NCBI GenBank assembly: GCA_002395135.1
Contig: DGWC01000055.1
Location: 62,001-126,000, forward strand
Source: Prevotella sp. UBA4268
Lineage (GTDB): Bacteria; Bacteroidota; Bacteroidia; Bacteroidales; Bacteroidaceae
Direction of reading: 5' to 3'
DNA: 64,000 bases
Under the pieces are notes generated by a model. That model was not told the origin of the DNA. It was given only the letters and a program-made list of their open reading frames with translations, and did not search any database. Shown here one piece after another: positions 17,662 to 26,250 of the stretch (position 1 is its first letter; each line of letters starts with the position of its first letter). The translations under genes and the position numbers were made by a program.

Positions 17662-17711
17662 CGACAGTAGGAAAAACGGTCTTTCTGGCGTTTTTCCTGC
17701 TGTCGTTTTTT
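17662..17711 (+). terminator. 17-bp stem hairpin with T-tract
   Basis: CGACAGTAGGAAAAACG (17662-17678) pairs with CGTTTTTCCTGCTGTCG (17689-17705), with one G-T pair, a 10-base loop and six Ts after it. It most simply terminates the batA-to-Smr transcript 90 bases after the Smr stop. It directly abuts the 22-bp array. Confidence 0.75.
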
Positions 17712-17712
17712 C

Positions 17713-17837
17713 AAAACCTATGGTTTTACCTCGCAAAACCTATGTTTTTGTTGAACGAAACCTATGGTTTTGGCTTGTAAAAACATAGTTTTTAGCACTT
17801 AAAACCTATGCTTTTACACCATAAAATCATCTTTTTT
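17713..17837. repeat. 22-bp periodic array of AAAACCTATGGTTTT palindromes
   Basis: Near-palindromic 15-mers begin at 17713, 17735, 17757, 17779 and 17801, each exactly 22 bases apart. A degenerate sixth starts at 17823. The cores are AAAACCTATGGTTTT, AAAACCTATGTTTTT, GAAACCTATGGTTTT, AAAAACATAGTTTTT and AAAACCTATGCTTTT. The 7-base spacers (for example ACCTCGC, GTTGAAC, GGCTTGT, AGCACTT) are unrelated. The period is about two helical turns, so all sites face one side of the DNA. As RNA, each unit could form a 6-bp, 3-base-loop hairpin. From 17838 to the promoter at 18056 I recognise nothing else. Confidence 0.85.
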
Positions 17838-18055
17838 ACAGTTCGGGAAATTACATTTTCCTCTTAGCCTTTGATAGTGAGCGAGTTATAAAATCCGCTT
17901 CATTTTGCGATATTTCGGCCTTGGCAAAAACGGTTTTCAAATAAGCGAATGTCATGGATATAAACTGACAATAAATGTTTACAATACAGATGATTGGCAT
18001 CTCCGTTTTGGGAGCATGAGGCGAGATACTTGTTGTGTGAAAAAAAATTAATCGC

Positions 18056-18086
18056 TTTGTCGTTTGGATATTAATTACTATCTTTG
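18056..18086 (+). promoter_or_regulatory. Consensus promoter for the phosphohexomutase gene
   Basis: TTTG (18056-18059), 19-base spacer, TATCTTTG (18079-18086): a full match to the Bacteroidetes consensus, 38 bases before the ATG. Confidence 0.75.
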
Positions 18087-18124
18087 TAATCGGAAAAATT
18101 ATTAACTTAAAACATATCTCAAAA

Positions 18125-19873
18125 ATGGCAAACAACGCAGAACTTATCAAGCAGTGTGAAGAGGCTGCAAGGCAATGGCTGTCTCCTTCTTTCGACGAAC
18201 AGACAAGAAAAGAAGTGCAGGCCATGCTCGACAACGAGGACAAGACAGAACTCATCGACAGTTTCTATCGTTCCTTAGAGTTTGGTACGGGTGGACTGCG
18301 CGGCATCATGGGTGCCGGCACCAACAGAATGAACATCTATATCGTCGGTATGGCGACACAAGGATTTGCCAATTACATACTGAAGGCGTTCCCGGGACGC
18401 ACCGACCTGTCGGTGGTGGTGGGGCACGACTGCCGCAACAACGGCCGTCTGTTTGCTGAAACAGTGGCAAACATCTTCTCGGCAAACGGCATCAAGGCTT
18501 ATCTTTTCGAGAGCCTTCGTCCCACACCGGAGATTTCTTTCGCCATCCGCCAACTGAAATGCCAGGCCGGCGTGAATGTTACCGCAAGCCACAACCCGCG
18601 TGAATACAACGGATACAAGGCCTACTGGGAAGACGGCGCACAGGTGCTTTCTCCGCACGACACCGGTATCATCGACGAGGTGAACAAGGTGAAGATCGAG
18701 GATGTGAAGTTCGAACCCAATAAAGACCTCATTGAAATCATCGGCGGAGAGATGGACTGGGACTACCTGCAGGCAGTGAAAGAGGCCATGGTAGACCAGG
18801 ATGTCATCCTCAGACAGAAAGACCTGAATATCGTTTATACACCGCTCCACGGCACAGGACGCGTCATCATTCCCGAAGCACTGCGCTCATGGGGATTCCA
18901 GAACATCCATGTGGTGCCCGAGCAGATGGTTATCGACGGCAATTTCCCCACCGTGGTGTCGCCTAATCCTGAGAATTCAGAGGCCATGACGCTGGGTATG
19001 AACCTCGGAACCAAACTCAATGCCGACCTGGTGATTGCCTCCGACCCCGACGCTGACCGTCTGGCCATCGTCTGCCGCAATGCAAAGGGCGAGTGGGAGA
19101 TTCTCAACGGCAACCAGACCTGCATGATGTTCTCGTGGTATATCATCGCCAACAAGAAGAAACTTGGCCAACTCAAGGGCAACGAATTCCTGGTGAAGAC
19201 CATCGTGACCACCGAGGTGATTGCCGAGATTGCCAAGAAAAACGGCGTGGAATACATGGACTGCTACACCGGATTCAAGTGGATTGCCAACGAAATCCGC
19301 ATCAACGAGGGCAAGAAAAAGTATATCGGCGGCGGCGAGGAGAGTTTCGGATTCCTGCCGTTCGACAAGGTGCGCGACAAGGATTCACCAGCCTCTATCT
19401 GCCTGATCTGCGAAATCGCTGCATGGGCAAAGGACAATGGCATGACATTGTATGACCTGCTGATGAACATCTACGCAGAATACGGATTCTCGCGCGAGGT
19501 GACCATCAACGTGGTGAAGCCGGGAAAGAGCGGCGCTGATGAGATTCGGCAGATGATGGAAGACTTCCGCAACAACCCGCCAACCGATCTCGGCGGCTCA
19601 AAGATATGTTTGTGGAAAGACTATCAGACGCTCGAGCAGCGCGATGCCAGCGGCAATGTCTCCAAGATCGACATGCCCGCCACGAGCAATGTGCTCCAGT
19701 GGTTCTGCGAAGATGGCACCAAAGTGTCTGTGCGCCCGTCGGGAACGGAGCCGAAGATTAAGTTCTACACCGAGGTGAAGGATCCTTCGTTCAAGTGCGC
19801 AGGCTGCTACGAGCGCTGCATGGCAGGTGCCGAGGAGAAAATCGCTGCCATCAAGAAGTCGCTGAACCTCTGA
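18125..19873 (+). CDS. Phospho-sugar mutase (phosphoglucomutase/phosphomannomutase)
   Basis: A 582-residue alpha-D-phosphohexomutase. The phosphoserine loop is TASHNPREYNGYK (about 153-165), the metal loop DPDADR (about 307-312), the sugar loop GGGEESFGF (about 402-410), and the phosphate-binding loop RPSGTEPK (about 537-544). All four catalytic elements are intact. The length near 580 matches the long PGM class that interconverts glucose-1-P and glucose-6-P. It could also act on mannose phosphates, so substrate is left open. It has its own consensus promoter at 18056-18086 and supplies activated-sugar precursors, which would suit the glycan island downstream. Confidence 0.93.
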   Translation: MANNAELIKQCEEAARQWLSPSFDEQTRKEVQAMLDNEDKTELIDSFYRSLEFGTGGLRGIMGAGTNRMNIYIVGMATQGFANYILKAFPGRTDLSVVVGHDCRNNGRLFAETVANIFSANGIKAYLFESLRPTPEISFAIRQLKCQAGVNVTASHNPREYNGYKAYWEDGAQVLSPHDTGIIDEVNKVKIEDVKFEPNKDLIEIIGGEMDWDYLQAVKEAMVDQDVILRQKDLNIVYTPLHGTGRVIIPEALRSWGFQNIHVVPEQMVIDGNFPTVVSPNPENSEAMTLGMNLGTKLNADLVIASDPDADRLAIVCRNAKGEWEILNGNQTCMMFSWYIIANKKKLGQLKGNEFLVKTIVTTEVIAEIAKKNGVEYMDCYTGFKWIANEIRINEGKKKYIGGGEESFGFLPFDKVRDKDSPASICLICEIAAWAKDNGMTLYDLLMNIYAEYGFSREVTINVVKPGKSGADEIRQMMEDFRNNPPTDLGGSKICLWKDYQTLEQRDASGNVSKIDMPATSNVLQWFCEDGTKVSVRPSGTEPKIKFYTEVKDPSFKCAGCYERCMAGAEEKIAAIKKSLNL

Positions 19874-19985
19874 TGGCTTAGAGAATAAGTGTTTTCGTGA
19901 GTTCTTGGAATGGGATGGAGAGAGCCTCTTTGGACTTGTCCTCCTTTTCCAAGACTCCTTCATGTTGGAATAAAGTATAGTTGCA

Positions 19986-21008
19986 ATGAACGGTAAGATA
20001 GTTACCTTCGGAGAACTGCTGCTGCGATTCTCTAAATACGACCGCATGCGGCTGGAGCAGGGCAGGGTTTTCGCTGGGAATTATGGAGGAAGTGAGGCCA
20101 ATGTGGCTGTGTCGCTCGCCACGTTGGGCGATGATGTGGAATACGTGACGCGCGTTCCCGACAACCCCACGGGCAGGGCCGCGTGCATGAAATTGCGCGA
20201 ATTCAACGTCGGCACCCACCATGTGCTCTATGGAGGCAGCCGCATCGGCTCCTATTATTATGAGGAGTCGGCGGGCATGCGCAGTTCAAAGGTGATCTAC
20301 GACAGGGCCAATTCGGCTTTCTTTGAACTGGAACCGCAGATGCTCAACTGGCGTGAAATCCTGAAAGATGCATCGGTTCTCCATGCTTCAGGCATCACCG
20401 GCGCCATCTCGAAGAACTCGGCCGATGCCACTTTCGAGGCTTTGGAAATTGCAGACGACATGGGACTCACCATCTCTTTCGACATCAACTACAGGAAAAA
20501 CCTGTGGAAATACGGTGCCGAACCGAAGGCTACGCTCAGCAAGATGCTGCAATACGCCGACATCGTCTTTGCCGATGCCATCGAATACGAATATATGACA
20601 GGCCGACAGGTGCCTTTCACCGCCACCTCGGCCGACTACGAGATGCCGATGGACGAATATCGCGACTGGTTCGACGACATCCACCGGCGCTGGCCCAGGT
20701 GCAAGAAATGGCTCATCGGCATGCGAAACATGATCAGTTCGAGCCATAACACGCTCACTGCCGTGCTCTGGAGCGAAGGAAAAGTGTATCAGACGCGCAT
20801 CTATGACATACTCGACATCGTGGACACCATGGGTGTGGGCGATGCCTTCAGTGCGGGAATGATCCATTGCAACAATGCTTTCCCCGGCGACGACCAGCGT
20901 CTGCTCGACTATTCTTTGGCCGCGGCGGCCCTCAAGAACTCCATCGCCGGCGACTTCAACCTGTCTACAGACGACGAGGTGCAGGCACTGATGGATGCGC
21001 AGTTGTAG
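19986..21008 (+). CDS. kdgK: PfkB family sugar kinase, probably 2-keto-3-deoxygluconate kinase
   Basis: A 340-residue ribokinase-like kinase. The N-terminal PfkB signature is near GGSEANVAVSLATLG (about 32-46), and the C-terminal catalytic motif is DTMGVGDAFSAG (about 279-290), where the Asp of GVGD is the general base. The start MNGKIVTFGELLLRFS is like 2-dehydro-3-deoxygluconokinases. KDG kinase phosphorylates KDG for cleavage by KDPG aldolase, but no aldolase gene is adjacent, so the exact substrate is not proven. A 112-base gap separates it from the mutase and I saw no promoter there. Confidence 0.8.
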   Translation: MNGKIVTFGELLLRFSKYDRMRLEQGRVFAGNYGGSEANVAVSLATLGDDVEYVTRVPDNPTGRAACMKLREFNVGTHHVLYGGSRIGSYYYEESAGMRSSKVIYDRANSAFFELEPQMLNWREILKDASVLHASGITGAISKNSADATFEALEIADDMGLTISFDINYRKNLWKYGAEPKATLSKMLQYADIVFADAIEYEYMTGRQVPFTATSADYEMPMDEYRDWFDDIHRRWPRCKKWLIGMRNMISSSHNTLTAVLWSEGKVYQTRIYDILDIVDTMGVGDAFSAGMIHCNNAFPGDDQRLLDYSLAAAALKNSIAGDFNLSTDDEVQALMDAQL

Positions 21009-21067
21009 TCTTCACTCCCGCACGCATGGATTGCTTTCCTCTTCAGGGCAATGCACCCGCAGGGGTT

Positions 21068-21184
21068 GGTAGTATTCGCGCCATGTCCGTTTTAACAGCG
21101 TTGTGTGCAAGGGGAATAGCCTTAGGGATTGGCTGCATTCACACCATGTCTGTTTTTACAGCGTTGTATATAAAGGCAATATCC
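21068..21184. repeat. Imperfect 54-bp direct repeat, two copies
   Basis: 21068-21121 and 21131-21184 align with an offset of 63 bases. They share blocks such as CCATGTC, GTTTT/TTACAGCG and TTGT. The copies lie in the gap between kdgK and the glycan-island promoter. One plus frame is open across both copies, but it starts inside kdgK and shows no recognisable protein, so I treat it as non-coding. Confidence 0.65.
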
Positions 21185-21256
21185 CTGCAATTCGCTCGTT
21201 TTTGTAATGAAAATTTCAGTAAAGAGGTGTTTTCATCGAAAAACACCTCTTTTCTC

Positions 21257-21287
21257 TTTGTCTTATCAGAAAAAAACACTACTTTTG
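21257..21287 (+). promoter_or_regulatory. Consensus promoter of the glycan island
   Basis: TTTG (21257-21260), 19-base spacer, TACTTTTG (21280-21287), a full consensus match. The first coding region starts 270-480 bases later. The leader (about 21294-21560) contains no UpxY/NusG-like gene and no inverted repeats flanking the promoter that would suggest inversion. It does contain a small stem AGACAG/CTGTCT at 21533-21549, directly in front of the first ORF. Confidence 0.7.
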
Positions 21288-21767
21288 CATATTGTTATAT
21301 ATTAAAGAACGCGACAAGAATCTGCGGGCGCAAGCCCCAAAGCGGAGTCACATCTGTTCTCTATTACCTTCAATAACTCTTGTGGTTTATCGGAGGAGAG
21401 AATGGCTTGGCTCTGTCAGAAACACCGTGCGGTAATCAGAATGCGGTATTCGCAGATGTCAGTTATGAAAAAACACCAAACACGATGAATGTTTGAAACT
21501 ATAGGGTGGGAGATAATCCAGATAGAAAAAGCAGACAGTTTTTCTGTCTAGTTGTCAAAGATTATGTTTCATCACGGTCAGCCTGACGGTCCGATACATA
21601 GAGAGTTGCCAAACAGAAATAATTGGAATAACATACCAGTTGTTTATTCATTCCCGATTGCAAAGGACACAATCATTCTGCCAATAAGTATGTGTTCTGT
21701 TAAAGTGTATGGAGATTCTTTAATCACATTGAGGATTATTGATAAGAACAAACACAATTGTTTGATT

Positions 21768-22427
21768 ATGAGAATTGTTGATAGAATAAAAAATAAACTG
21801 TTTATTGAGTTAAATCCATGGATGCGTAAGAATGTCGTTAATCGTATCAATAAATGGAGATTAAAGAATAAGCAGATAACTCTATTGGCCAATAACTGTA
21901 ATGGGGCATGTATGCTACATGATTTAGGGTTGCCTTTCAATTCTCCTTTTGTAAATCTATGGTTGTATCCAGAAGATTTTATTAAGTATGTTGAGAACAT
22001 AGAACATTACATGAAATGCTCTTTGGCATTTGAAGAAAGAGATGATTATCCTTATCCTGTAGGAGTTTTGGACGATATTCATATTTATTTCCAACATTAC
22101 AAATCACAGCATGAAGCAAAGGAGAAGTGGGAAACTAGAACCAGAAGAATGGATTTGAATCATATTTATGTGTTAATGACAGAAAGGGATGGATGTACGC
22201 ATGGAATAATGGAACGTTTTGACAGATTACCAGTGAAGCATAAAGTTATCCTTACCCATCTTTCGTATGCAGACATATCAAGTTCTTTTTATATAAAAGG
22301 CTTTGAGAATGAGAATCAATGTGGAATACTGTCAGAGTATGTTAAATCTCAATATTTTGGAAAGTATTATTATGACCAATTTGATTATACCGGATGGTTT
22401 AATAATCGTGTATGCTTAAAGAAATAA
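21768..22427 (+). CDS. DUF1919 family protein (glycan biosynthesis-associated)
   Basis: The C-terminal 200 residues match DUF1919: LLANNCNGACMLHDLGLPFNSP followed later by NLWLYPEDFIKY and LTHLSYAD. DUF1919 proteins occur in polysaccharide loci and are thought to modify or transfer glycan parts; no reaction is proven. The frame is open from a TTG at 21552 (ATG at 21564), which would give about 70 extra N-terminal residues unlike the family. I therefore chose ATG 21768 (219 residues); ATG 21822 is also possible. It is the first gene of the AT-rich island. Confidence 0.75.
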   Translation: MRIVDRIKNKLFIELNPWMRKNVVNRINKWRLKNKQITLLANNCNGACMLHDLGLPFNSPFVNLWLYPEDFIKYVENIEHYMKCSLAFEERDDYPYPVGVLDDIHIYFQHYKSQHEAKEKWETRTRRMDLNHIYVLMTERDGCTHGIMERFDRLPVKHKVILTHLSYADISSSFYIKGFENENQCGILSEYVKSQYFGKYYYDQFDYTGWFNNRVCLKK

Positions 22428-22629
22428 TTATAATTGACGATAATTGTTCATATATAGTATGAGTACAAATATCTTATTGTTATCTGTTTTTTCGATATAA
22501 GTCTTAAATTATACATAAGGTCTACCTTTTTTAAAAAAAACATAGTGTCGTAATGACAATGTTTTACACAAGTGTTTGTATTCATGAGTATTCCATCAAA
22601 TATGATATAGATCAAAAACGATAACAATT

Positions 22630-23628
22630 ATGGGTTCGCCTTATAAATTAATGTTTACAAATAGTTCTCTGATGAGAACCCAGCAACGGTTATTGGATAT
22701 AATAAAAGAAAAATATGATATTCAATTAGTCGATGATAATCCTGATTATATTATAGCGAGTGCTTTCGATTCTTTAGATGTGTTAACATATCAAAAAGCG
22801 GTCAGAATCCTTTTTACTGGTGAAAATATTACTCCTGATTTTAATATTTATGATTATGCAATAGGTTTTGATCATTTATGTTTTGGGGATCGGTATTTAC
22901 GAATACCATTATACTGCTTATATCCTGATTATGATAACCTTTGCTCCGGTAGATTATCTGTTCAAGATTACCGCTCATTAGCAAAAAGAAAGTTTTGCAG
23001 TTTTGTTGTTAGTAATGGTAGCGGATCTGATCCTATTAGGACAGAGTTTTTTGAAGAGTTGTGTAAGTATAAAAAGGTTGACTCCGCTGGTCGTTACATG
23101 AATAACATGGGAGGTGGGTATTTGAAAAACAAACGAGATTTTTTGGCAGAATACAAATTTAATATTGCCTTCGAGAATTCTTATGTTGATGGGTATACAA
23201 CAGAAAAGATAATGGATCCGATGATTGTAAATTCTGTTCCGATTTATTGGGGAAATAGAATGGTGAACATTGATTTTAACCCTCATTCTTTTATTAATCT
23301 ATCGAATTATGATACAGTTCAAGAATGTATAGATAGAATTATAGAATTAGATTCCGACGATAATAAATATATTGAATTGTTACATCAATCATGGTTTAAT
23401 GAAGACGGTGGCTATTTTAACTATAAAGAAAGAATATGGGATTTTTTCGGTAATATTTTTTCAAAACCCGTGAGTCAAGCAAAGTACATAAGCAATTATG
23501 GATATCAACCCTATTATCGCCAACGTTTTCTAAGTCATTGTAGGCATGAAAACCCATGGACAAAGGGAATCGGATATTATTATCGCGGAAAAAATTTCTT
23601 TCATCGTTTTTTGAGCAATATCAAATGA
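22630..23628 (+). CDS. GT10 family fucosyltransferase
   Basis: A 332-residue glycosyltransferase. The C-terminal half carries the GT10 (alpha-1,3/1,4-fucosyltransferase) signature: FNIAFENSYVDGYTTEKIMD, then NSVPIYWGN (about 165-210), with the conserved Glu and Tyr of the donor site. The expected donor is GDP-fucose. No GDP-fucose synthesis genes are in the window, so the donor must come from elsewhere. The 202-base gap upstream shows no clear promoter. Its stop overlaps the next start (ATGA), so it is coupled to the flippase. Confidence 0.88.
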   Translation: MGSPYKLMFTNSSLMRTQQRLLDIIKEKYDIQLVDDNPDYIIASAFDSLDVLTYQKAVRILFTGENITPDFNIYDYAIGFDHLCFGDRYLRIPLYCLYPDYDNLCSGRLSVQDYRSLAKRKFCSFVVSNGSGSDPIRTEFFEELCKYKKVDSAGRYMNNMGGGYLKNKRDFLAEYKFNIAFENSYVDGYTTEKIMDPMIVNSVPIYWGNRMVNIDFNPHSFINLSNYDTVQECIDRIIELDSDDNKYIELLHQSWFNEDGGYFNYKERIWDFFGNIFSKPVSQAKYISNYGYQPYYRQRFLSHCRHENPWTKGIGYYYRGKNFFHRFLSNIK

Positions 23629-25100
23629 TTCAAGACGATCGTTTAAAAGTAAAAACTGTTTCAGGCTTTTTCTGGCAATTTGGGCAAAAAGTAATTGGGC
23701 AAGTATTAAGTTTTATAGTATCAGTTGTTTTAGCAAGATTGTTAATGCCAGATGAATATGGAATCGTTGCTCTTTGCGCAATGTTTATGGCATTTGTAGG
23801 TTTGTTTGTTGGAAGTGGATTGAATATCGCTCTCATTCAGAAAAAGAATGTAGATGAATTAGACTTAAACACTATCTTTATTTCTGGATTGGTATTGTCT
23901 GTCTTTTTTTACCTTGTAGTTTTTTTTCTTTCGCCATCAATAGCAGTTCTGTTCGAGAATGAACAGGTGTCTCCTGTTCTTAGGGTTATGTCCCTAGGTA
24001 TGATAATTAGTGCTTTTAGTGGTATCCAATCTGCATATGTTTCACGGCAATTGGATTTTCGAAAATTCTTTTTTTCATCATTAACAGGAACGCTTCTTTC
24101 GGGAGTAATTGGTGTCACAATGGCTTATATGGGTTTTGGTGTATGGGCTTTGGTCGCACAGAATTTACTATCCGTTATAACAAATTCTATAGTATTGTTG
24201 TTAATTGTTGATTGGCGTCCAAAATGGATGTTTTCTTGGCAACGTTTTCTGGGCATGTATTCATTTGCATGGAAGCAGATTGTCGCAAATTTTACTGCCA
24301 CTTTTAGTGAGCAATTGCGCGGTTATGTTATGGGAATTAAGTATTCGCCAGCAGATCTTGCTTATTATAATAGAGGAGATGGAATACCAGGAGTTATATA
24401 TAATAATTTCAATGGTACAATTAATTCTGTTTTGTTTCCAGCATTGGCTAAATTGCAGGATGATCGTGAGACTGTCAAAAGAGCTTTAAGCCGTTCTATG
24501 AAGATTTCTAGTTACATTATTTTCCCAGCTATGTTTGGGTTAGCAGCCATGGCGGATAAAATTGTTTATATTCTTTATACGGAAAAATGGTTACCTGCGG
24601 TTCCTTTTATGCAACTTGTATGTGTAATATATGCCTTTTCTTTGATAGGGGGGGCAAACGTTCAAGCGCTTACTGCAATGGGAAGAAGTGATGTCGTTAT
24701 GAAATTAGAGTTGTTTAAAAGACCAATCATGATTTCTGTTTTACTATTCACAATGTTTATTAGCCCACTTGCAATTGCTATTGGGCAGTGTGTATATTGT
24801 GTTTTTATTTGTTTTGTGAATGCATATCCAAATAAAAGAGTATTGGGCTATTCTATTCGTGCACAGATTATGGATGTGCTTGCCAATTTTTTTGTTTCTA
24901 TTATAATGGCAATTGTTGTTTATTTAATTGGCTTGCTTCCTATGAATATCTATTGTTGCTTTTTTTCCCAAATCTTGGCAGGTATGATATTTTACTTTTG
25001 TATTTCTAAATTGACAAAGAACGACAGTTTTATGTATCTATATTCAATGCTAGGTGAATATCTGAATAAAAAGTTTAATGTGAGTATAAAAAATGAATGA
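23625..25100 (+). CDS. Wzx-type oligosaccharide flippase
   Basis: A 491-residue polytopic membrane protein with about 12-14 hydrophobic segments. The start MIQDDRLKVKTVSGFFWQF is typical of MATE/polysaccharide-synthesis (RfbX/TuaB) exporters, and the repeated LLMPDEYGIVALCAMF near residue 45 supports that family. It would flip a lipid-linked oligosaccharide across the inner membrane. The start at 23625 overlaps the fucosyltransferase stop; the longer in-frame start at 23556 would intrude 70 bases into that gene. It overlaps the next gene by 8 bases. Confidence 0.88.
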   Translation: MIQDDRLKVKTVSGFFWQFGQKVIGQVLSFIVSVVLARLLMPDEYGIVALCAMFMAFVGLFVGSGLNIALIQKKNVDELDLNTIFISGLVLSVFFYLVVFFLSPSIAVLFENEQVSPVLRVMSLGMIISAFSGIQSAYVSRQLDFRKFFFSSLTGTLLSGVIGVTMAYMGFGVWALVAQNLLSVITNSIVLLLIVDWRPKWMFSWQRFLGMYSFAWKQIVANFTATFSEQLRGYVMGIKYSPADLAYYNRGDGIPGVIYNNFNGTINSVLFPALAKLQDDRETVKRALSRSMKISSYIIFPAMFGLAAMADKIVYILYTEKWLPAVPFMQLVCVIYAFSLIGGANVQALTAMGRSDVVMKLELFKRPIMISVLLFTMFISPLAIAIGQCVYCVFICFVNAYPNKRVLGYSIRAQIMDVLANFFVSIIMAIVVYLIGLLPMNIYCCFFSQILAGMIFYFCISKLTKNDSFMYLYSMLGEYLNKKFNVSIKNE

Positions 25101-26250
25101 ATTAAAGGATTGCGTATTTAGATTGTTTTATCTTAGGATAATGCATGTATGTGTTTATTTGTTTAAGTATCTTAAGATAAAGAATAATAAAGTTGTATTT
25201 ATACAGAATGATGGAGATGGCTTTGGGGATAGTTTGAAATATATTGCAAAAGAGCTTCATAATCAGTGTCCTCTATGTGATATAGTTTGGTTAGTTCGTG
25301 ACAAGAATTGCCAAATGCCAGATTACATAAGAAAAGTCAAGTTTCCACGAATAGAATCTTGTGTGGAGTTATCTAGCGCCAAAATTGTTATAAACAATCA
25401 AAAATCGGATATTCCAGTGATAAAAAAGCGAGATCAATTATTTGTATATATCCCACATGGACAAAGTGGAGCTAAACGTACAGAAAAGGATGCAGAGAGC
25501 AGGTTGTCTAAAGAGTACATAGCAATGAGTAAAAAGCATTCTTCTTTGATGGATATATTCGTTTCGGCTAGTAAATACCAAACAAATGATTTTTATCAGA
25601 ATTATTGGTTTAGCAAAGAGGTTTGGGAGACGGGGTTTCCACGTAATGATTTATTTTTTATTAATAGTGAAGATAATAAACGTATTATAAAAAAGTATTA
25701 TAATATACCTGAGAACAAACGAATAGTGTATTATTCCCCGACGTTTAGAGATAATAATAGTAATACGTCATTTTGCTTGGATATGAATAGGTTATTATCC
25801 GCTTTGGAAAAGAAATCAAATCAAGAGTGGTGTTGTATTGTATCATTGCATCCTAATTTTAAATGGTATAAAAAACCTACAATAGAACGCTCTAATTCGG
25901 TTCTTGTTATAAGTCATTGTCCTGACGTACAAGAGTTATTATATATATCAGATTTGTTGATTACTGATTATTCTAGTATAATGCTTGATTTTGCATTGAG
26001 CAAAAAGCCCGTATTCTTATTTGCAACAGATATAGAAGATTACAAGTCTATGAGAGGCCTGAAAAGCATGTATTTTAGGATGCCATTTCCTTTATGTCGC
26101 AGTAATGATGAATTGGAGAATGCAGTGAATGAATTTGATCTCTCTTCGTATCAAAAGCGGTTGACTCATTTTTATAAACATGATTTATGCAGTTTTGATG
26201 ATGGACATGCAACTGAAAGAATTGTCGGATTTATTAAATCATATATGTAA
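25093..26250 (+). CDS. CDP-glycerol glycerophosphotransferase family protein
   Basis: A 385-residue transferase of the TagB/TagF/SpsB superfamily. It shows VWLVRDKN near residue 70 (about 68-76), FVYIPHGQSGAKR (about 117-129), VYYSPTFRDNN, HPNFKW, and the characteristic LLITDYSSIMLDFAL (about 292-306), followed by KPVFLF. Family members transfer glycerol- or ribitol-phosphate, or sugars, to membrane-linked acceptors; here the glycan could carry a phosphate-linked substituent. Substrate is not predictable. It overlaps the flippase by 8 bases and the next GT2 by one. Confidence 0.85.
   Translation: MNELKDCVFRLFYLRIMHVCVYLFKYLKIKNNKVVFIQNDGDGFGDSLKYIAKELHNQCPLCDIVWLVRDKNCQMPDYIRKVKFPRIESCVELSSAKIVINNQKSDIPVIKKRDQLFVYIPHGQSGAKRTEKDAESRLSKEYIAMSKKHSSLMDIFVSASKYQTNDFYQNYWFSKEVWETGFPRNDLFFINSEDNKRIIKKYYNIPENKRIVYYSPTFRDNNSNTSFCLDMNRLLSALEKKSNQEWCCIVSLHPNFKWYKKPTIERSNSVLVISHCPDVQELLYISDLLITDYSSIMLDFALSKKPVFLFATDIEDYKSMRGLKSMYFRMPFPLCRSNDELENAVNEFDLSSYQKRLTHFYKHDLCSFDDGHATERIVGFIKSYM

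Noticed and set aside
17713..17837. CRISPR array
   Set aside because: Repeats are 15 bp and palindromic with 7-bp spacers; CRISPR repeats and spacers are much longer, and no cas gene is near.
17572..18124. tRNA or other structured RNA gene in the gene-free stretch
   Set aside because: No cloverleaf or known RNA could be seen; the only structure is the hairpin and the palindrome array.
17851..18255. 134-residue minus-strand ORF
   Set aside because: It overlaps the promoter and start of the phosphohexomutase, has no family match by eye, and is rich in Ser/Ile with no clear domain.
20867..21376. 169-residue plus-strand ORF
   Set aside because: It begins inside kdgK in another frame and then runs through the direct repeat and the island promoter.
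21257..21551. Invertible promoter or UpxY-type leader gene as in Bacteroides capsule loci
   Set aside because: No inverted repeats flank the promoter, no recombinase gene is near, and no NusG-like ORF is in the leader.
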